A DNA stretch of 5,417 nucleotides from NCBI GenBank assembly GCA_946412445.1, contig CAMKHH010000107.1:1-5417 (forward strand), written 5' to 3'. The stretch is from an uncultured Eubacterium sp. (GTDB lineage: Bacteria; Bacillota; Clostridia; Lachnospirales; Lachnospiraceae). A program made the translations under genes and the position numbers. The stretch's first letter is position 1; every line of letters starts with the position of its first letter. Shown one piece after another: positions 1 through 5,417 of this stretch. The notes under the pieces were generated by a model. It saw nothing but the letters and a program-made list of their open reading frames with translations, ran no database searches and had not been told where the DNA came from.

Positions 1-907
1 TATTATTGTTTTTCTGATTACCTGATTTCGCATTACCGCTGCCGGATGAAGAACCGTTGTTGTTCTGGCTTGTAGTGGAACCATCTGCCGTACTTTGCTG
101 CCTGGCTGCGTTTTGGGCTGCTTCTTTTCTTTCAGCTTCACGCTGCTGACGTTCTACCTCTTCGTTCTTAGCCTGTACCATAAGTTGTGTAATGTTTTCT
201 TCCTGAACACTTATCTGGGCAAGAAGACTGTTTGCTTCTGATTGTGCACTGCCAAGGTTCTCTGTATATTCACGCATCTGAATATAGGTCGCCTGATAAA
301 TTTCCTGCACCTGTTCCTGTTTTTCTGTGCTCTCGGCCTGGAGGCTGGCAATCTTTTGCTGCTCCGCCACAACTTTCTCTTCTTTTTCCTGAACCTGTTC
401 TTTTGCAGCCTTATAATCATCTAACATGTTTCTATCATATTTATTAATCTCTGCCATGTTTTGTGCACAGGAGAGAAAATCGCCAAAATTCTCTGATGAG
501 AACAACATATCTATGTAACCCGAACCGGAATTTTCATACATGTACTGAATCCGAAGCTTCATGTCCTCATACTGTTTGGATTCCTGTTCTTTGGCTTCTT
601 CCAGCTCCTGCTGTACTTGCTCCAGCTCCTGCTGCTTGACCTCGGAATCCGATTGGAGCTGTTCAAGGCTTGCCTGCAATTCGGCAAGCTGCTGACTTAA
701 ATCCGATAAGTATGACTCCGACTGGTTTTTTTTCGACTCAAGAACAGCGATCTTTGATTTTGTATCCTCCAGCGTTGACTCAGTTGATTTTTTCTGTGTC
801 TGCGCATCAGAGATTTTCTCCTGGGTTGTTGCCGCATAGCCTGGTACAACTGACATCGTCAGAAGCAACGCCACAACTATCGCGCAAAATCGTTTTTTAT
901 CTCTCAT
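1..907 (-). CDS. Secreted coiled-coil protein, PcsB/CwlO-type peptidoglycan hydrolase N-terminus (partial)
   Basis: An open frame starts at ATG 907..905 and stays open to the window edge, giving 302 residues with no stop, so the C-terminus is missing. Residues 1-25 form a Sec signal peptide: basic MRDKKR, a hydrophobic stretch at about 7-21, and a likely cleavage after GYA. Residues 27-270 are rich in Gln, Glu and Lys with heptad-like spacing, a long coiled coil. It is interrupted at about 113-146 by a segment containing QYMYENSGSGYIDMLF and ENFGDFL. That segment resembles the signature of the PcsB/CwlO coiled-coil domain. Residues 271-302 are a Ser/Gly/Asn linker. In this family such a linker usually leads to a NlpC/P60, CHAP or similar catalytic domain, and the coiled coil is thought to dock on FtsEX and hold the enzyme inactive. 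The catalytic type cannot be told here. The ribosome binding site GAGGTG lies five bases before the ATG. The gene probably has its own promoter and acts outside the membrane in wall cleavage. Confidence 0.88.
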   Translation of the reverse strand, partial: MRDKKRFCAIVVALLLTMSVVPGYAATTQEKISDAQTQKKSTESTLEDTKSKIAVLESKKNQSESYLSDLSQQLAELQASLEQLQSDSEVKQQELEQVQQELEEAKEQESKQYEDMKLRIQYMYENSGSGYIDMLFSSENFGDFLSCAQNMAEINKYDRNMLDDYKAAKEQVQEKEEKVVAEQQKIASLQAESTEKQEQVQEIYQATYIQMREYTENLGSAQSEANSLLAQISVQEENITQLMVQAKNEEVERQQREAERKEAAQNAARQQSTADGSTTSQNNNGSSSGSGNAKSGNQKNNN

Positions 908-960
908 CTTTACACCTCGTAGTTCCCCTTCTGGCATATCCGCTATTCCCCGTGCCATTG

Positions 961-969
961 ATTATATCA
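961..969 (-). promoter_or_regulatory. Extended -10 promoter for the secreted coiled-coil gene
   Basis: On the minus strand this reads TGATATAAT, a perfect TATAAT -10 box preceded by TGn. The bases just upstream extend this to TGTGA, which fits the Gram-positive TRTGN extended -10 motif. At the expected -35 distance there is only TTTCGT, a poor match, which is acceptable for an extended -10 promoter. A start of transcription near 955 would leave a leader of about 48 bases with the GAGGTG ribosome binding site near its end. This is inferred from sequence only. Confidence 0.6.
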
Positions 970-1008
970 CACAGATGTAAAAAACGAAAGCTTTTTTTAA
1001 TCTCTCTT

Positions 1009-1025
1009 AATATTACTGTAATATT
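1009..1025. repeat. Perfect AT-rich dyad, possible operator
   Basis: The sequence AATATTACTGTAATATT consists of two perfect 8-base inverted arms around one central base. It lies about 40 bases upstream of the extended -10 box of the coiled-coil gene and about 50 bases after the rsmF stop. Such compact dyads often bind dimeric regulators. It has no U-tract or GC stem, so a terminator is less likely. The binding protein is unknown. Confidence 0.4.
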
Positions 1026-1073
1026 TTGTCGCATTTTCGTATCATTATAGGACAGATTAGCACAATATCTTCC

Positions 1074-2441
1074 TCAATTCGTTCTCCATGAACACAAGAA
1101 CTTGTTTTTTATGACACCATTCAACAGTTTCCCCCAACCTAAAGAAAACTTATCGACACAGATCAGTTTCCATCCATTTTCCAGTCTCTCCGCTTCTTGT
1201 TTCGCCTGGATTGTCTCTCCGCGCAGATATCTTTCGATACGCTCATCACCTCTGGGCAGGCAAATACTCTGAGAGCATTTGTCTGCTGACAGCGCCATGG
1301 CCCAGCACTGGGACGGCTCAAACCGATTCTTTTTTAAGGTACCAAGAAAAAGGCCGTTGCGGATAAAATGAAGCCCTTTCACCTGTTCGGGCAAATCCGG
1401 TATCAGGTACACCTTTCCATTACGAGCTTCAATATGGTCTGTTGCAATGTTGATTCCCATATCCTTCACGAATTCTTCCAGCAGAAGCTTTTCACTTTTG
1501 TCCAGCCTTAAGGGAGCTAAAAGAGATGGAATCACTGTATTCCCCACTTCCCTTTTACGTAACAGCGCCAAAAAATGCCCTTCTCCCTCCATATGGTGAG
1601 GCCAGATATGAACACATTTTTTCAACTCCGGTCTGCCGTCACCCCATTTTGGTATCCCCGGCCCGAATTTCTCATATGATTCCATCTCCGGAAAATGCTT
1701 CAAAAGCCATGATACGGAGCCTTCATTCTCCTGTGGAGCAAATGTGCATGTAGAATATAGCATCATTCCTCCGCTTCCCAGCATCTTAACGGCGTTAGCC
1801 ATGATATCCTTCTGTATGTTAGCAAAGTATTCAGGGCGGTCAATCCCCCAGGTTTTTGCAACCTCCGGTGCTTTTCGGAACATCCCTTCTCCTGAGCACG
1901 GGGCATCTACCAGAATTTTATCAAACCACCCTTCAAAAGCCCGGGATAAGTTGCCCGGTTTTTCGTTCGTCACAAAGATATTCCCCGCCCCAAAAAGTTC
2001 CAGATTGTGAAGGAGCGCTTTGGCTCTGGAATTGCTTATATCATTTGCCACCAAAGTACCTGTATTTTTAAGACGGGCCGCCAACTCTGTCGCTTTTCCT
2101 CCGGGAGCTGCGCAAAGATCGAGAACTCTGTCACCGTCCGCTATGGGAAGGCGGCCGGCCGGTGTCATGGCCGAAGGTTCCTGAAGATAATACAAGCCAG
2201 CCGCATAGTAGGGATCCTGTGCAGGGTGAATATCTTCAGGATAATAAAAGCCATTCTCCACCCAGGGGATTGGCTTCACCGGAAAAGGGCTAATGGTTTG
2301 AAATTCTCCAGGTGTAATTTTCAGTGTATTGACACGCAGCCCATACTGACGTGGCTGGTTATAACTCAAAATAAATTCTTTATAATCCTCCCCAAGCATC
2401 TGCCGCATACGAGTCAGGAACTCTTCTGGTAAAGCAATCAT
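1074..2441 (-). CDS. rsmF: RsmB/NOP-family RNA (cytosine-5) methyltransferase, RsmF-like
   Basis: A 455-residue cytoplasmic enzyme predicted to move a methyl group from S-adenosylmethionine to C5 of a cytosine in RNA. By family analogy the target is 16S rRNA in the decoding region; the exact base is not known here. Residues 1-100 carry the usual N-terminal segment (QPRQYGLRVNTLK at 29-41, YYLQEPSAM at 84-92). Motif I, the SAM-binding loop, is VLDLCAAPGGK at 106-116. VANDISNSRA at 131-140 follows. Motif IV is DAPCSGEG at 179-186 (Cys182, product release in this family). Motif VI is STCTFAPQENE at 230-240 (Cys232, the expected nucleophile). From about 300 onward lies the RsmF-type C-terminal region, ending in GWGKLLNGVIKNK. 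Both cysteines are present, so it should be active. The ATG at 2441 has AAAGGA ten bases upstream. It is a single-gene unit behind its own promoter. The symbol rests on domain layout; another rRNA or tRNA target remains possible. Confidence 0.92.
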   Translation of the reverse strand: MIALPEEFLTRMRQMLGEDYKEFILSYNQPRQYGLRVNTLKITPGEFQTISPFPVKPIPWVENGFYYPEDIHPAQDPYYAAGLYYLQEPSAMTPAGRLPIADGDRVLDLCAAPGGKATELAARLKNTGTLVANDISNSRAKALLHNLELFGAGNIFVTNEKPGNLSRAFEGWFDKILVDAPCSGEGMFRKAPEVAKTWGIDRPEYFANIQKDIMANAVKMLGSGGMMLYSTCTFAPQENEGSVSWLLKHFPEMESYEKFGPGIPKWGDGRPELKKCVHIWPHHMEGEGHFLALLRKREVGNTVIPSLLAPLRLDKSEKLLLEEFVKDMGINIATDHIEARNGKVYLIPDLPEQVKGLHFIRNGLFLGTLKKNRFEPSQCWAMALSADKCSQSICLPRGDERIERYLRGETIQAKQEAERLENGWKLICVDKFSLGWGKLLNGVIKNKFLCSWRTN

Positions 2442-2488
2442 TGCATATCCATCCTTTGCTTTCTCTTATTTTTGCTTTGGCTAGTATC

Positions 2489-2517
2489 ATTATAAAGAAC
2501 GCTGTTCCAATTTTCAA
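2489..2517 (-). promoter_or_regulatory. Sigma-A-type promoter of the rsmF-like gene
   Basis: On the minus strand, TTGAAA (2517..2512) and a perfect TATAAT (2494..2489) are separated by exactly 17 bases, five of six plus six of six consensus positions. Transcription would begin near 2482, leaving a leader of about 40 bases that carries the AAAGGA ribosome binding site (2457..2452). It lies directly downstream of the inverted repeats after spoVG, which supports separate transcription of rsmF. Confidence 0.8.
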
Positions 2518-2520
2518 GGT

Positions 2521-2550
2521 AAATACAGAAAACCTGCCACTGGCAGCTTT
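2521..2550 (-). terminator. Possible intrinsic terminator after spoVG, just before the rsmF promoter
   Basis: In minus-strand RNA, CTGCC and GGCAG (2546..2534) pair around a three-base loop. Three outer A-U pairs continue the stem after a single G-G mismatch. The run that follows reads GTTTTCTGTATTT, U-rich but broken. This is the best terminator shape of the three hairpins in the gap, and it ends four bases before the -35 box of rsmF. The short GC core and imperfect U-tract keep confidence moderate. Confidence 0.45.
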
Positions 2551-2564
2551 CCTTGCATACTTTG

Positions 2565-2619
2565 GTATCTAAAAGGACTACTGCCACCATCTATCATGTA
2601 CAGTAATCCTTTTATATAC
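2565..2619 (-). repeat. Long inverted repeat, 19-bp stem with 17-base loop
   Basis: The core arms are 2571-2583 and 2601-2613, reading AAAAGGATTACTG and CAGTAGTCCTTTT on the minus strand. They pair over 13 bases with one U-G wobble. Six more outer positions (2565-2570 with 2614-2619) pair except for one mismatch. The wobble would be an A-C mismatch in a plus-strand RNA, so the structure fits minus-strand transcription through spoVG better. UCCUUUU closes the 3' arm but no clean U-run follows. It could be a terminator, an mRNA 3'-end stabiliser, or a small RNA or mobile palindrome remnant. Confidence 0.6.
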
Positions 2620-2635
2620 TCCATTGTGCTGTTCG

Positions 2636-2665
2636 AAAGCCGGCGTGTCCGCAATGAGCGGCTTT
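2636..2665 (-). repeat. GC-rich inverted repeat just after the spoVG stop
   Basis: In minus-strand RNA, AAAGCCG (2642..2636 as template, lower arm) and CGGCTTT are perfect 7-base complements. Inside the 16-base loop, GCG-GACA-CGC could stack on the stem and leave a six-base bulge. It begins 17 bases after the spoVG stop codon. The position suits a terminator, but the 3' side continues CGAACAG with no U-tract, so it may be a decayed terminator or a pause or processing structure. Confidence 0.4.
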
Positions 2666-2681
2666 TCAGCTTTATGTTGCT

Positions 2682-2963
2682 CTATAGAGCCTCGTCCACT
2701 ACACTCTCACTCATCACCTGCTCATACCTGTCCAGAATAATGTTCTGAATGCGGTCTCTGGTCTCGGAATTGATGGGGTGGGCGATATCCCGATACTCTC
2801 CATCTGTTGCCTTACGACTCGGCATGGCGATAAAAAGCCCCTTATCCCCTTCAATCACTTTGATGTCATGTACTACAAACTCGTCATCGATTGTTATGGA
2901 AACAACCGCCTTCATCTTACCATCCTTTGTAACCTTACGTACCCTTACGTCTGTAATGTTCAT
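2682..2963 (-). CDS. spoVG: SpoVG, nucleic-acid-binding regulatory protein
   Basis: A 93-residue protein, close to the usual family length of about 85-100. It can be read nearly end to end against the remembered Bacillus Spo[13 protein letters not shown], then a [17 protein letters not shown] segment at about 21-37, then [10 protein letters not shown] at 43-52 and [13 protein letters not shown] at 57-69. SpoVG binds DNA and RNA in several Firmicutes and affects sporulation septum formation, capsule, cell-wall and virulence functions. The targets here are unknown. The 17-base sequence from the proposed ribosome binding site to the ATG holds AAGGGGG eleven bases upstream, slightly long but strong. 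It follows glgD by 42 bases on the same strand with no visible terminator or good promoter between, so cotranscription with glgCD is likely. No sigma-H-like promoter was found in front of it. The stop codon lies inside the 12-bp palindrome GCTCTATAGAGC (2679-2690). Identification is firm; the link to glycogen is inference. Confidence 0.96.
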   Translation of the reverse strand: MNITDVRVRKVTKDGKMKAVVSITIDDEFVVHDIKVIEGDKGLFIAMPSRKATDGEYRDIAHPINSETRDRIQNIILDRYEQVMSESVVDEAL

Positions 2964-2984
2964 ATCGATTTTTGCCCCCTTAGC

Positions 2985-3014
2985 AGTTTTTTCAGATCGC
3001 AGTTTTCAGATCGC
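2985..3014. repeat. Tandem duplication at the glgD stop codon
   Basis: Two adjacent copies differ only in the length of a T-run: AGTTTTTTCAGATCGC (2985-3000) and AGTTTTCAGATCGC (3001-3014). The right-hand copy encodes the last two codons and the stop of glgD, and the left-hand copy lies in the glgD-spoVG gap. The pattern suggests a recent slippage duplication of the gene end that moved spoVG about 16 bases further from glgD. The glgD reading frame is unchanged. Confidence 0.85.
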
Positions 3015-4121
3015 ATATCTTTCGTTCTTCTCCACTACAATTTTGATACCATCTTCTCCGCAATAGTATGAATTTGCCCTGATCGTGCCACGACTCTCCA
3101 CAATACAGTTTTCAATATGAGTGTTATCTCCCAGGTAAACATTATTTAACACAATAGAGTTCTTAATTACACAATTATTACCCACATACACATCCTTAAA
3201 AATCACTGAATTTTTAATATGTCCATTGATAATACAGCCGCTGGCAATCAGGCTGTTCTTTACACAGCTGCCGGGATTATACTTAGCAGGCGGCAAATCA
3301 TCAATTTTGGAATAAATACCCGGATATTCTCCAAAGAAATATTCCCGTACTTCCGGCTTTAAGAAGTCCATATTCGTGTTATAATACGATTCCACCGTAG
3401 AAATATTGCTCCAATACGTATTGATCTTATAACCATAGATTCTTTTCAGATTCTTATATCGTATCAGAATATCCTTTACAAAGTCGTGACGATCTTCCTG
3501 TGCGCAGCGTTCTATCAGTTCTATCAGCTGCCTTCTGCGAATGACATAAATACCTGTTGATATAAGATTTGACTGCGAAACCATGGGCTTCTCATCAAAT
3601 TCTTCGATCCGGCAATCCTCATTCATCTTCAGGACACCAAACCGGCTGGTATCCGCCTCCCTGCATTCCGTACAAACTACAGTGACATCTGCCCTCTTTG
3701 AAATATGATATTCCAGAACTTTATTATAATCCAGCTTGTATATTCCGTCTCCGGAAGCGATCACGACATATGGTTCATGACTTTGCTTGAGCCAGGACAG
3801 ATTCTGGTAAATTGCATCCGCCGTGCCTCGGTACCACCAACTGTTTCCAACTGTGACCGTGGGCGTGAATACATACATTCCTCCCTGCTTGCGTCCAAAA
3901 TCCCACCATTTTGAAGAGCTCAGGTGTTCATTCAAGGATCTCGCATTATATTGTGTTAAAACCGCCACTTTCTGAATATGAGAGTTTGCCATATTGCTCA
4001 GGGCAAAGTCTATACTCCTGTAACTACCTGCAATAGGCATGGCTGCAATTGCCCTCTTATTAGATAACTCTTTCATCTTATTGTTATTGCCGCCTGCTAA
4101 AATAATACCCAGTGCTCTCAT
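3006..4121 (-). CDS. glgD: GlgD, non-catalytic-type subunit of glucose-1-phosphate adenylyltransferase
   Basis: A 371-residue GlgC paralogue (374 if the upstream GTG at 4130 is used; numbering here is from that GTG). The N-terminal nucleotidyltransferase fold is clear: LAGGNNNKMKEL at 11-22, SIDFALSN at 39-46, GTADAIYQN at 102-110, SGDGIYKLDY at 126-135, FDEKP at 178-182. Hexapeptide-type beta-helix repeats fill about 285-350 (NSLIASGCI, NSVIFKDVYVG, NSIVLNNVYLG). Key sites are altered. The GGxGxR loop of active enzymes is GGNNNKM, and the DVGT metal-binding segment is NIST (242-245). In Firmicutes GlgD is a poor or inactive catalyst alone and raises the activity of GlgC in a mixed tetramer; that role is assumed here. 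ATG 4121 is preferred because homologues begin MRAxGI as I recall, and GGTGA lies five bases upstream. It is one base past the glgC stop, so translation is probably coupled. Confidence 0.93.
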   Translation of the reverse strand: MRALGIILAGGNNNKMKELSNKRAIAAMPIAGSYRSIDFALSNMANSHIQKVAVLTQYNARSLNEHLSSSKWWDFGRKQGGMYVFTPTVTVGNSWWYRGTADAIYQNLSWLKQSHEPYVVIASGDGIYKLDYNKVLEYHISKRADVTVVCTECREADTSRFGVLKMNEDCRIEEFDEKPMVSQSNLISTGIYVIRRRQLIELIERCAQEDRHDFVKDILIRYKNLKRIYGYKINTYWSNISTVESYYNTNMDFLKPEVREYFFGEYPGIYSKIDDLPPAKYNPGSCVKNSLIASGCIINGHIKNSVIFKDVYVGNNCVIKNSIVLNNVYLGDNTHIENCIVESRGTIRANSYYCGEDGIKIVVEKNERYAI

Positions 4122-4140
4122 ATCATTCACCGCCCTTCTC
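4119..4140 (-). promoter_or_regulatory. glgC-glgD translational coupling junction and glgD start choice
   Basis: The minus strand reads GGTGAATGATATG across the junction. The glgC stop TGA (4125..4123) is one base from ATG 4121. An in-frame GTG at 4130 has GAAGGG only two bases upstream, too close to work well. From the ATG the same GAAGGG is eleven bases away and GGTGA is five. The arrangement favours the ATG and stop-restart coupling, which would keep the two subunits in fixed ratio. Confidence 0.6.
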
Positions 4141-5394
4141 TCGAATCACACCGCCGGATACCAGTTCCCCATCCGGATAATCCTCCGGAGTGGTCTCTCC
4201 AACGATGGCGGTATTTTTCCCAATCCGTACATTGGGAGGAATAACGGAATTCTCACCAACAGTAACAAGTCCAAAGGAGTATACATCAGGCTTCAGCACA
4301 TTCGGCTGTTCCTCACCAACTCCCATCTGTACATTAGCGCCAACTTTAACGTTCTCCGCTATAATTGACTTGTCTATCTGTGTTCCCTCACCGATTCTGC
4401 TGTGCCGCATGATAATGGAATCCCGCACCACAGTTCCCTTCGCAATGTAGACATCCGCGCCTATCACCGAATTATGTACTTCTCCACAAATCTCAGTCCC
4501 TTCGCCGATAATGCTTCGATCAATAATGGCTTCACCGGATACGTACTGAGGGCGTATCACATCTCCCTTTGTATATATTCTCCAGAATTCCTCATACAGA
4601 TTGAACTCGGGAATGATATCAATCAGTTCCATATTAGCTTCCCAGTAAGAACCGAGAGTCCCCACATCTTTCCAGTAGCCTTTGTACTCATAGGCAAACA
4701 AATTTTTGCCATTATCCCTGCAGTATGGAAGAACATGTTTGCCAAAGTCGCAGCTTGTCTGCTCCTTCAGTGCATGCAGTGCTTCTTTTAATACCGGCCA
4801 GCTGAAGATATAAATTCCCATAGAAGCCAGATTGCTTCTGGGATGCTCCGGTTTTTCCTCAAACTCCGTAATACGACCGCTGCCATCCGTGATCATGACT
4901 CCAAAACGGCTGGCTTCTTCAATCGGAACCGGCATACAGGCGATTGTAACATCCGCCTTGTTGGCTTTGTGAAAATCCAACATCACCTCATAGTCCATTT
5001 TGTAGATGTGGTCACCTGATAAAATTAGAACATAGTCCGGATTATAATTCTCCATAAAATCCATGTTCTGGTAGATTGCATTTGCCGTTCCAGTGTACCA
5101 CTCACTGTTTGTACTCCTCTCGTATGGGGGTAGTACCGTAACACCGCCAACGTTTTTATCCAAATCCCAGGGAATGCCGATTCCTATATGGGTATTGAGT
5201 CGCAAGGGTTGATATTGGGTAAGAACGCCGACTGTATCGATACCTGAATTAATACAGTTACTGAGCGGAAAGTCTATAATACGATATTTTCCGCCAAATG
5301 CAACCGCAGGCTTTGCAACATTCTGTGTAAGTACACCTAAACGACTGCCCTGACCACCTGCAAGCAGCATTGCTATCATCTCTTTTTTAATCAT
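4123..5394 (-). CDS. glgC: GlgC, glucose-1-phosphate adenylyltransferase (ADP-glucose pyrophosphorylase)
   Basis: A complete 423-residue enzyme that makes ADP-glucose and pyrophosphate from ATP and glucose-1-phosphate, the committed step of bacterial glycogen synthesis in the cytoplasm. Active-site elements are intact: the nucleotide loop [10 protein letters not shown] at 11-20, AKPAV at 28-32, GTANAIYQN at 102-110, [10 protein letters not shown] at 126-135 (Asp128 equals the catalytic aspartate), FEEKP at 178-182 (lysine contacts glucose-1-phosphate), and YWKDVGT at 240-246 (second metal aspartate). The C-terminal left-handed beta-helix runs from about 288 to 395, with hexapeptide-like units such as [22 protein letters not shown]. 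This part carries allosteric and subunit contacts in the family. The length is typical of clostridial GlgC. The ATG at 5394 has AGAGGTG five bases upstream; a second in-frame Met at residue 6 lacks as good a site. It heads glgC-glgD-spoVG as far as visible. The promoter, and any gene before it, lies outside the window. Confidence 0.97.
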   Translation of the reverse strand: MIKKEMIAMLLAGGQGSRLGVLTQNVAKPAVAFGGKYRIIDFPLSNCINSGIDTVGVLTQYQPLRLNTHIGIGIPWDLDKNVGGVTVLPPYERSTNSEWYTGTANAIYQNMDFMENYNPDYVLILSGDHIYKMDYEVMLDFHKANKADVTIACMPVPIEEASRFGVMITDGSGRITEFEEKPEHPRSNLASMGIYIFSWPVLKEALHALKEQTSCDFGKHVLPYCRDNGKNLFAYEYKGYWKDVGTLGSYWEANMELIDIIPEFNLYEEFWRIYTKGDVIRPQYVSGEAIIDRSIIGEGTEICGEVHNSVIGADVYIAKGTVVRDSIIMRHSRIGEGTQIDKSIIAENVKVGANVQMGVGEEQPNVLKPDVYSFGLVTVGENSVIPPNVRIGKNTAIVGETTPEDYPDGELVSGGVIREKGGE

Positions 5395-5399
5395 GCAAT

Positions 5400-5406
5400 C
5401 ACCTCT
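5400..5406 (-). promoter_or_regulatory. Ribosome binding site of glgC
   Basis: AGAGGTG lies five bases before the glgC ATG, a strong Shine-Dalgarno match that fixes the start over the Met five codons downstream. The remaining bases to the right edge (TATATACGAC on the minus strand) are too few to judge a promoter. Confidence 0.75.
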
Positions 5407-5417
5407 TGTCGTATATA

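Noticed and set aside
976..1001. A- and T-runs around AAAGCTTTCG as an rsmF terminator
   Set aside because: The stem would have only A-U pairs around a mismatch with a single G-C pair, too weak to call.
1017..1033. WalR binding box near the hydrolase promoter
   Set aside because: One TGTAAT half-site is present, but the sequence five bases on is GTCGCA, not a second TGTAAH half-site.
670..1050. Plus-strand open frame of 126 codons
   Set aside because: It runs antisense to the signal peptide and coiled coil of the secreted protein and across its promoter, has no good ribosome binding site seen, and shows no recognisable protein pattern.
2007..2432. Plus-strand open frame of 141 codons opposite the rsmF-like gene
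   Set aside because: It lies fully antisense to a conserved methyltransferase domain, and its composition looks like a shadow of that gene.
2679..2690. 12-bp palindrome GCTCTATAGAGC at the spoVG stop
   Set aside because: It is real, but with no loop and half of it coding it is more likely chance than a functional site.
3009..3050. Promoter for spoVG inside the end of glgD
   Set aside because: TTGTAG with a 17-base gap to TATGCG matches the consensus at only about half of positions, and no sigma-H-type AGGA/GAAT pair was found.
4122..4130. GTG at 4130 as the glgD start
   Set aside because: The nearest Shine-Dalgarno sequence is two bases away, while ATG at 4121 has suitable spacing and matches the usual GlgD N-terminus as I recall it.
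4402..4791. Plus-strand open frame of 129 codons opposite glgC
   Set aside because: It is antisense to well-conserved GlgC sequence, with Cys/His/Ser-rich shadow composition and no supporting start signals.

Overview
The window looks like ordinary chromosomal DNA from a low-to-mid GC Firmicute of class Clostridia, most likely the family Lachnospiraceae. Four things point there. GlgC sits beside the Firmicutes-type partner GlgD. There is a close SpoVG homologue, whose family is typical of Firmicutes. The ribosome binding sites are strong and GGAGG-like. Promoters are of the TATAAT/TTGAAA type. The family-level placement rests on remembered protein resemblance, not on a search. All five genes supported here lie on the minus strand, so the window reads from right to left.

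Right half (5394 to 2682): glgC, glgD and spoVG run in one direction and look like one transcription unit. The glgC stop lies one base from the preferred glgD ATG, and spoVG starts 42 bases after glgD. GlgC is the catalytic ADP-glucose pyrophosphorylase that feeds glycogen synthesis. GlgD is its paralogue with an eroded active site, a likely regulatory partner subunit. SpoVG is a small nucleic-acid-binding regulator tied to sporulation and the cell envelope. The promoter of the unit lies beyond the right edge; only 23 bases upstream of glgC are present. No glycogen synthase, branching enzyme or phosphorylase gene is visible here.

Middle (2681 to 2442): a 240-base intergenic stretch. It holds three successive inverted repeats that could end the spoVG transcript, one with a 19-bp stem. 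They are followed directly by a clear sigma-A-type promoter (TTGAAA, 17 bases, TATAAT) that drives the next gene.

Left half: rsmF-like (2441 to 1074) encodes a full-length RsmB/NOP-family RNA m5C methyltransferase with both motif cysteines and the RsmF-type C-terminal region. After a 166-base gap with an extended -10 promoter and a perfect AT-rich dyad, a secreted coiled-coil protein of the PcsB/CwlO type starts at 907 and runs off the left edge. Its presumed peptidoglycan hydrolase domain is outside the window.

I see no mobile element, CRISPR array, tRNA or rRNA, and no clearly new system. The points most worth a second look are the coupling of spoVG to glgCD, the degenerate GlgD site, the strong hairpin between spoVG and rsmF, the tandem duplication at the end of glgD, and the dyad upstream of the hydrolase gene.
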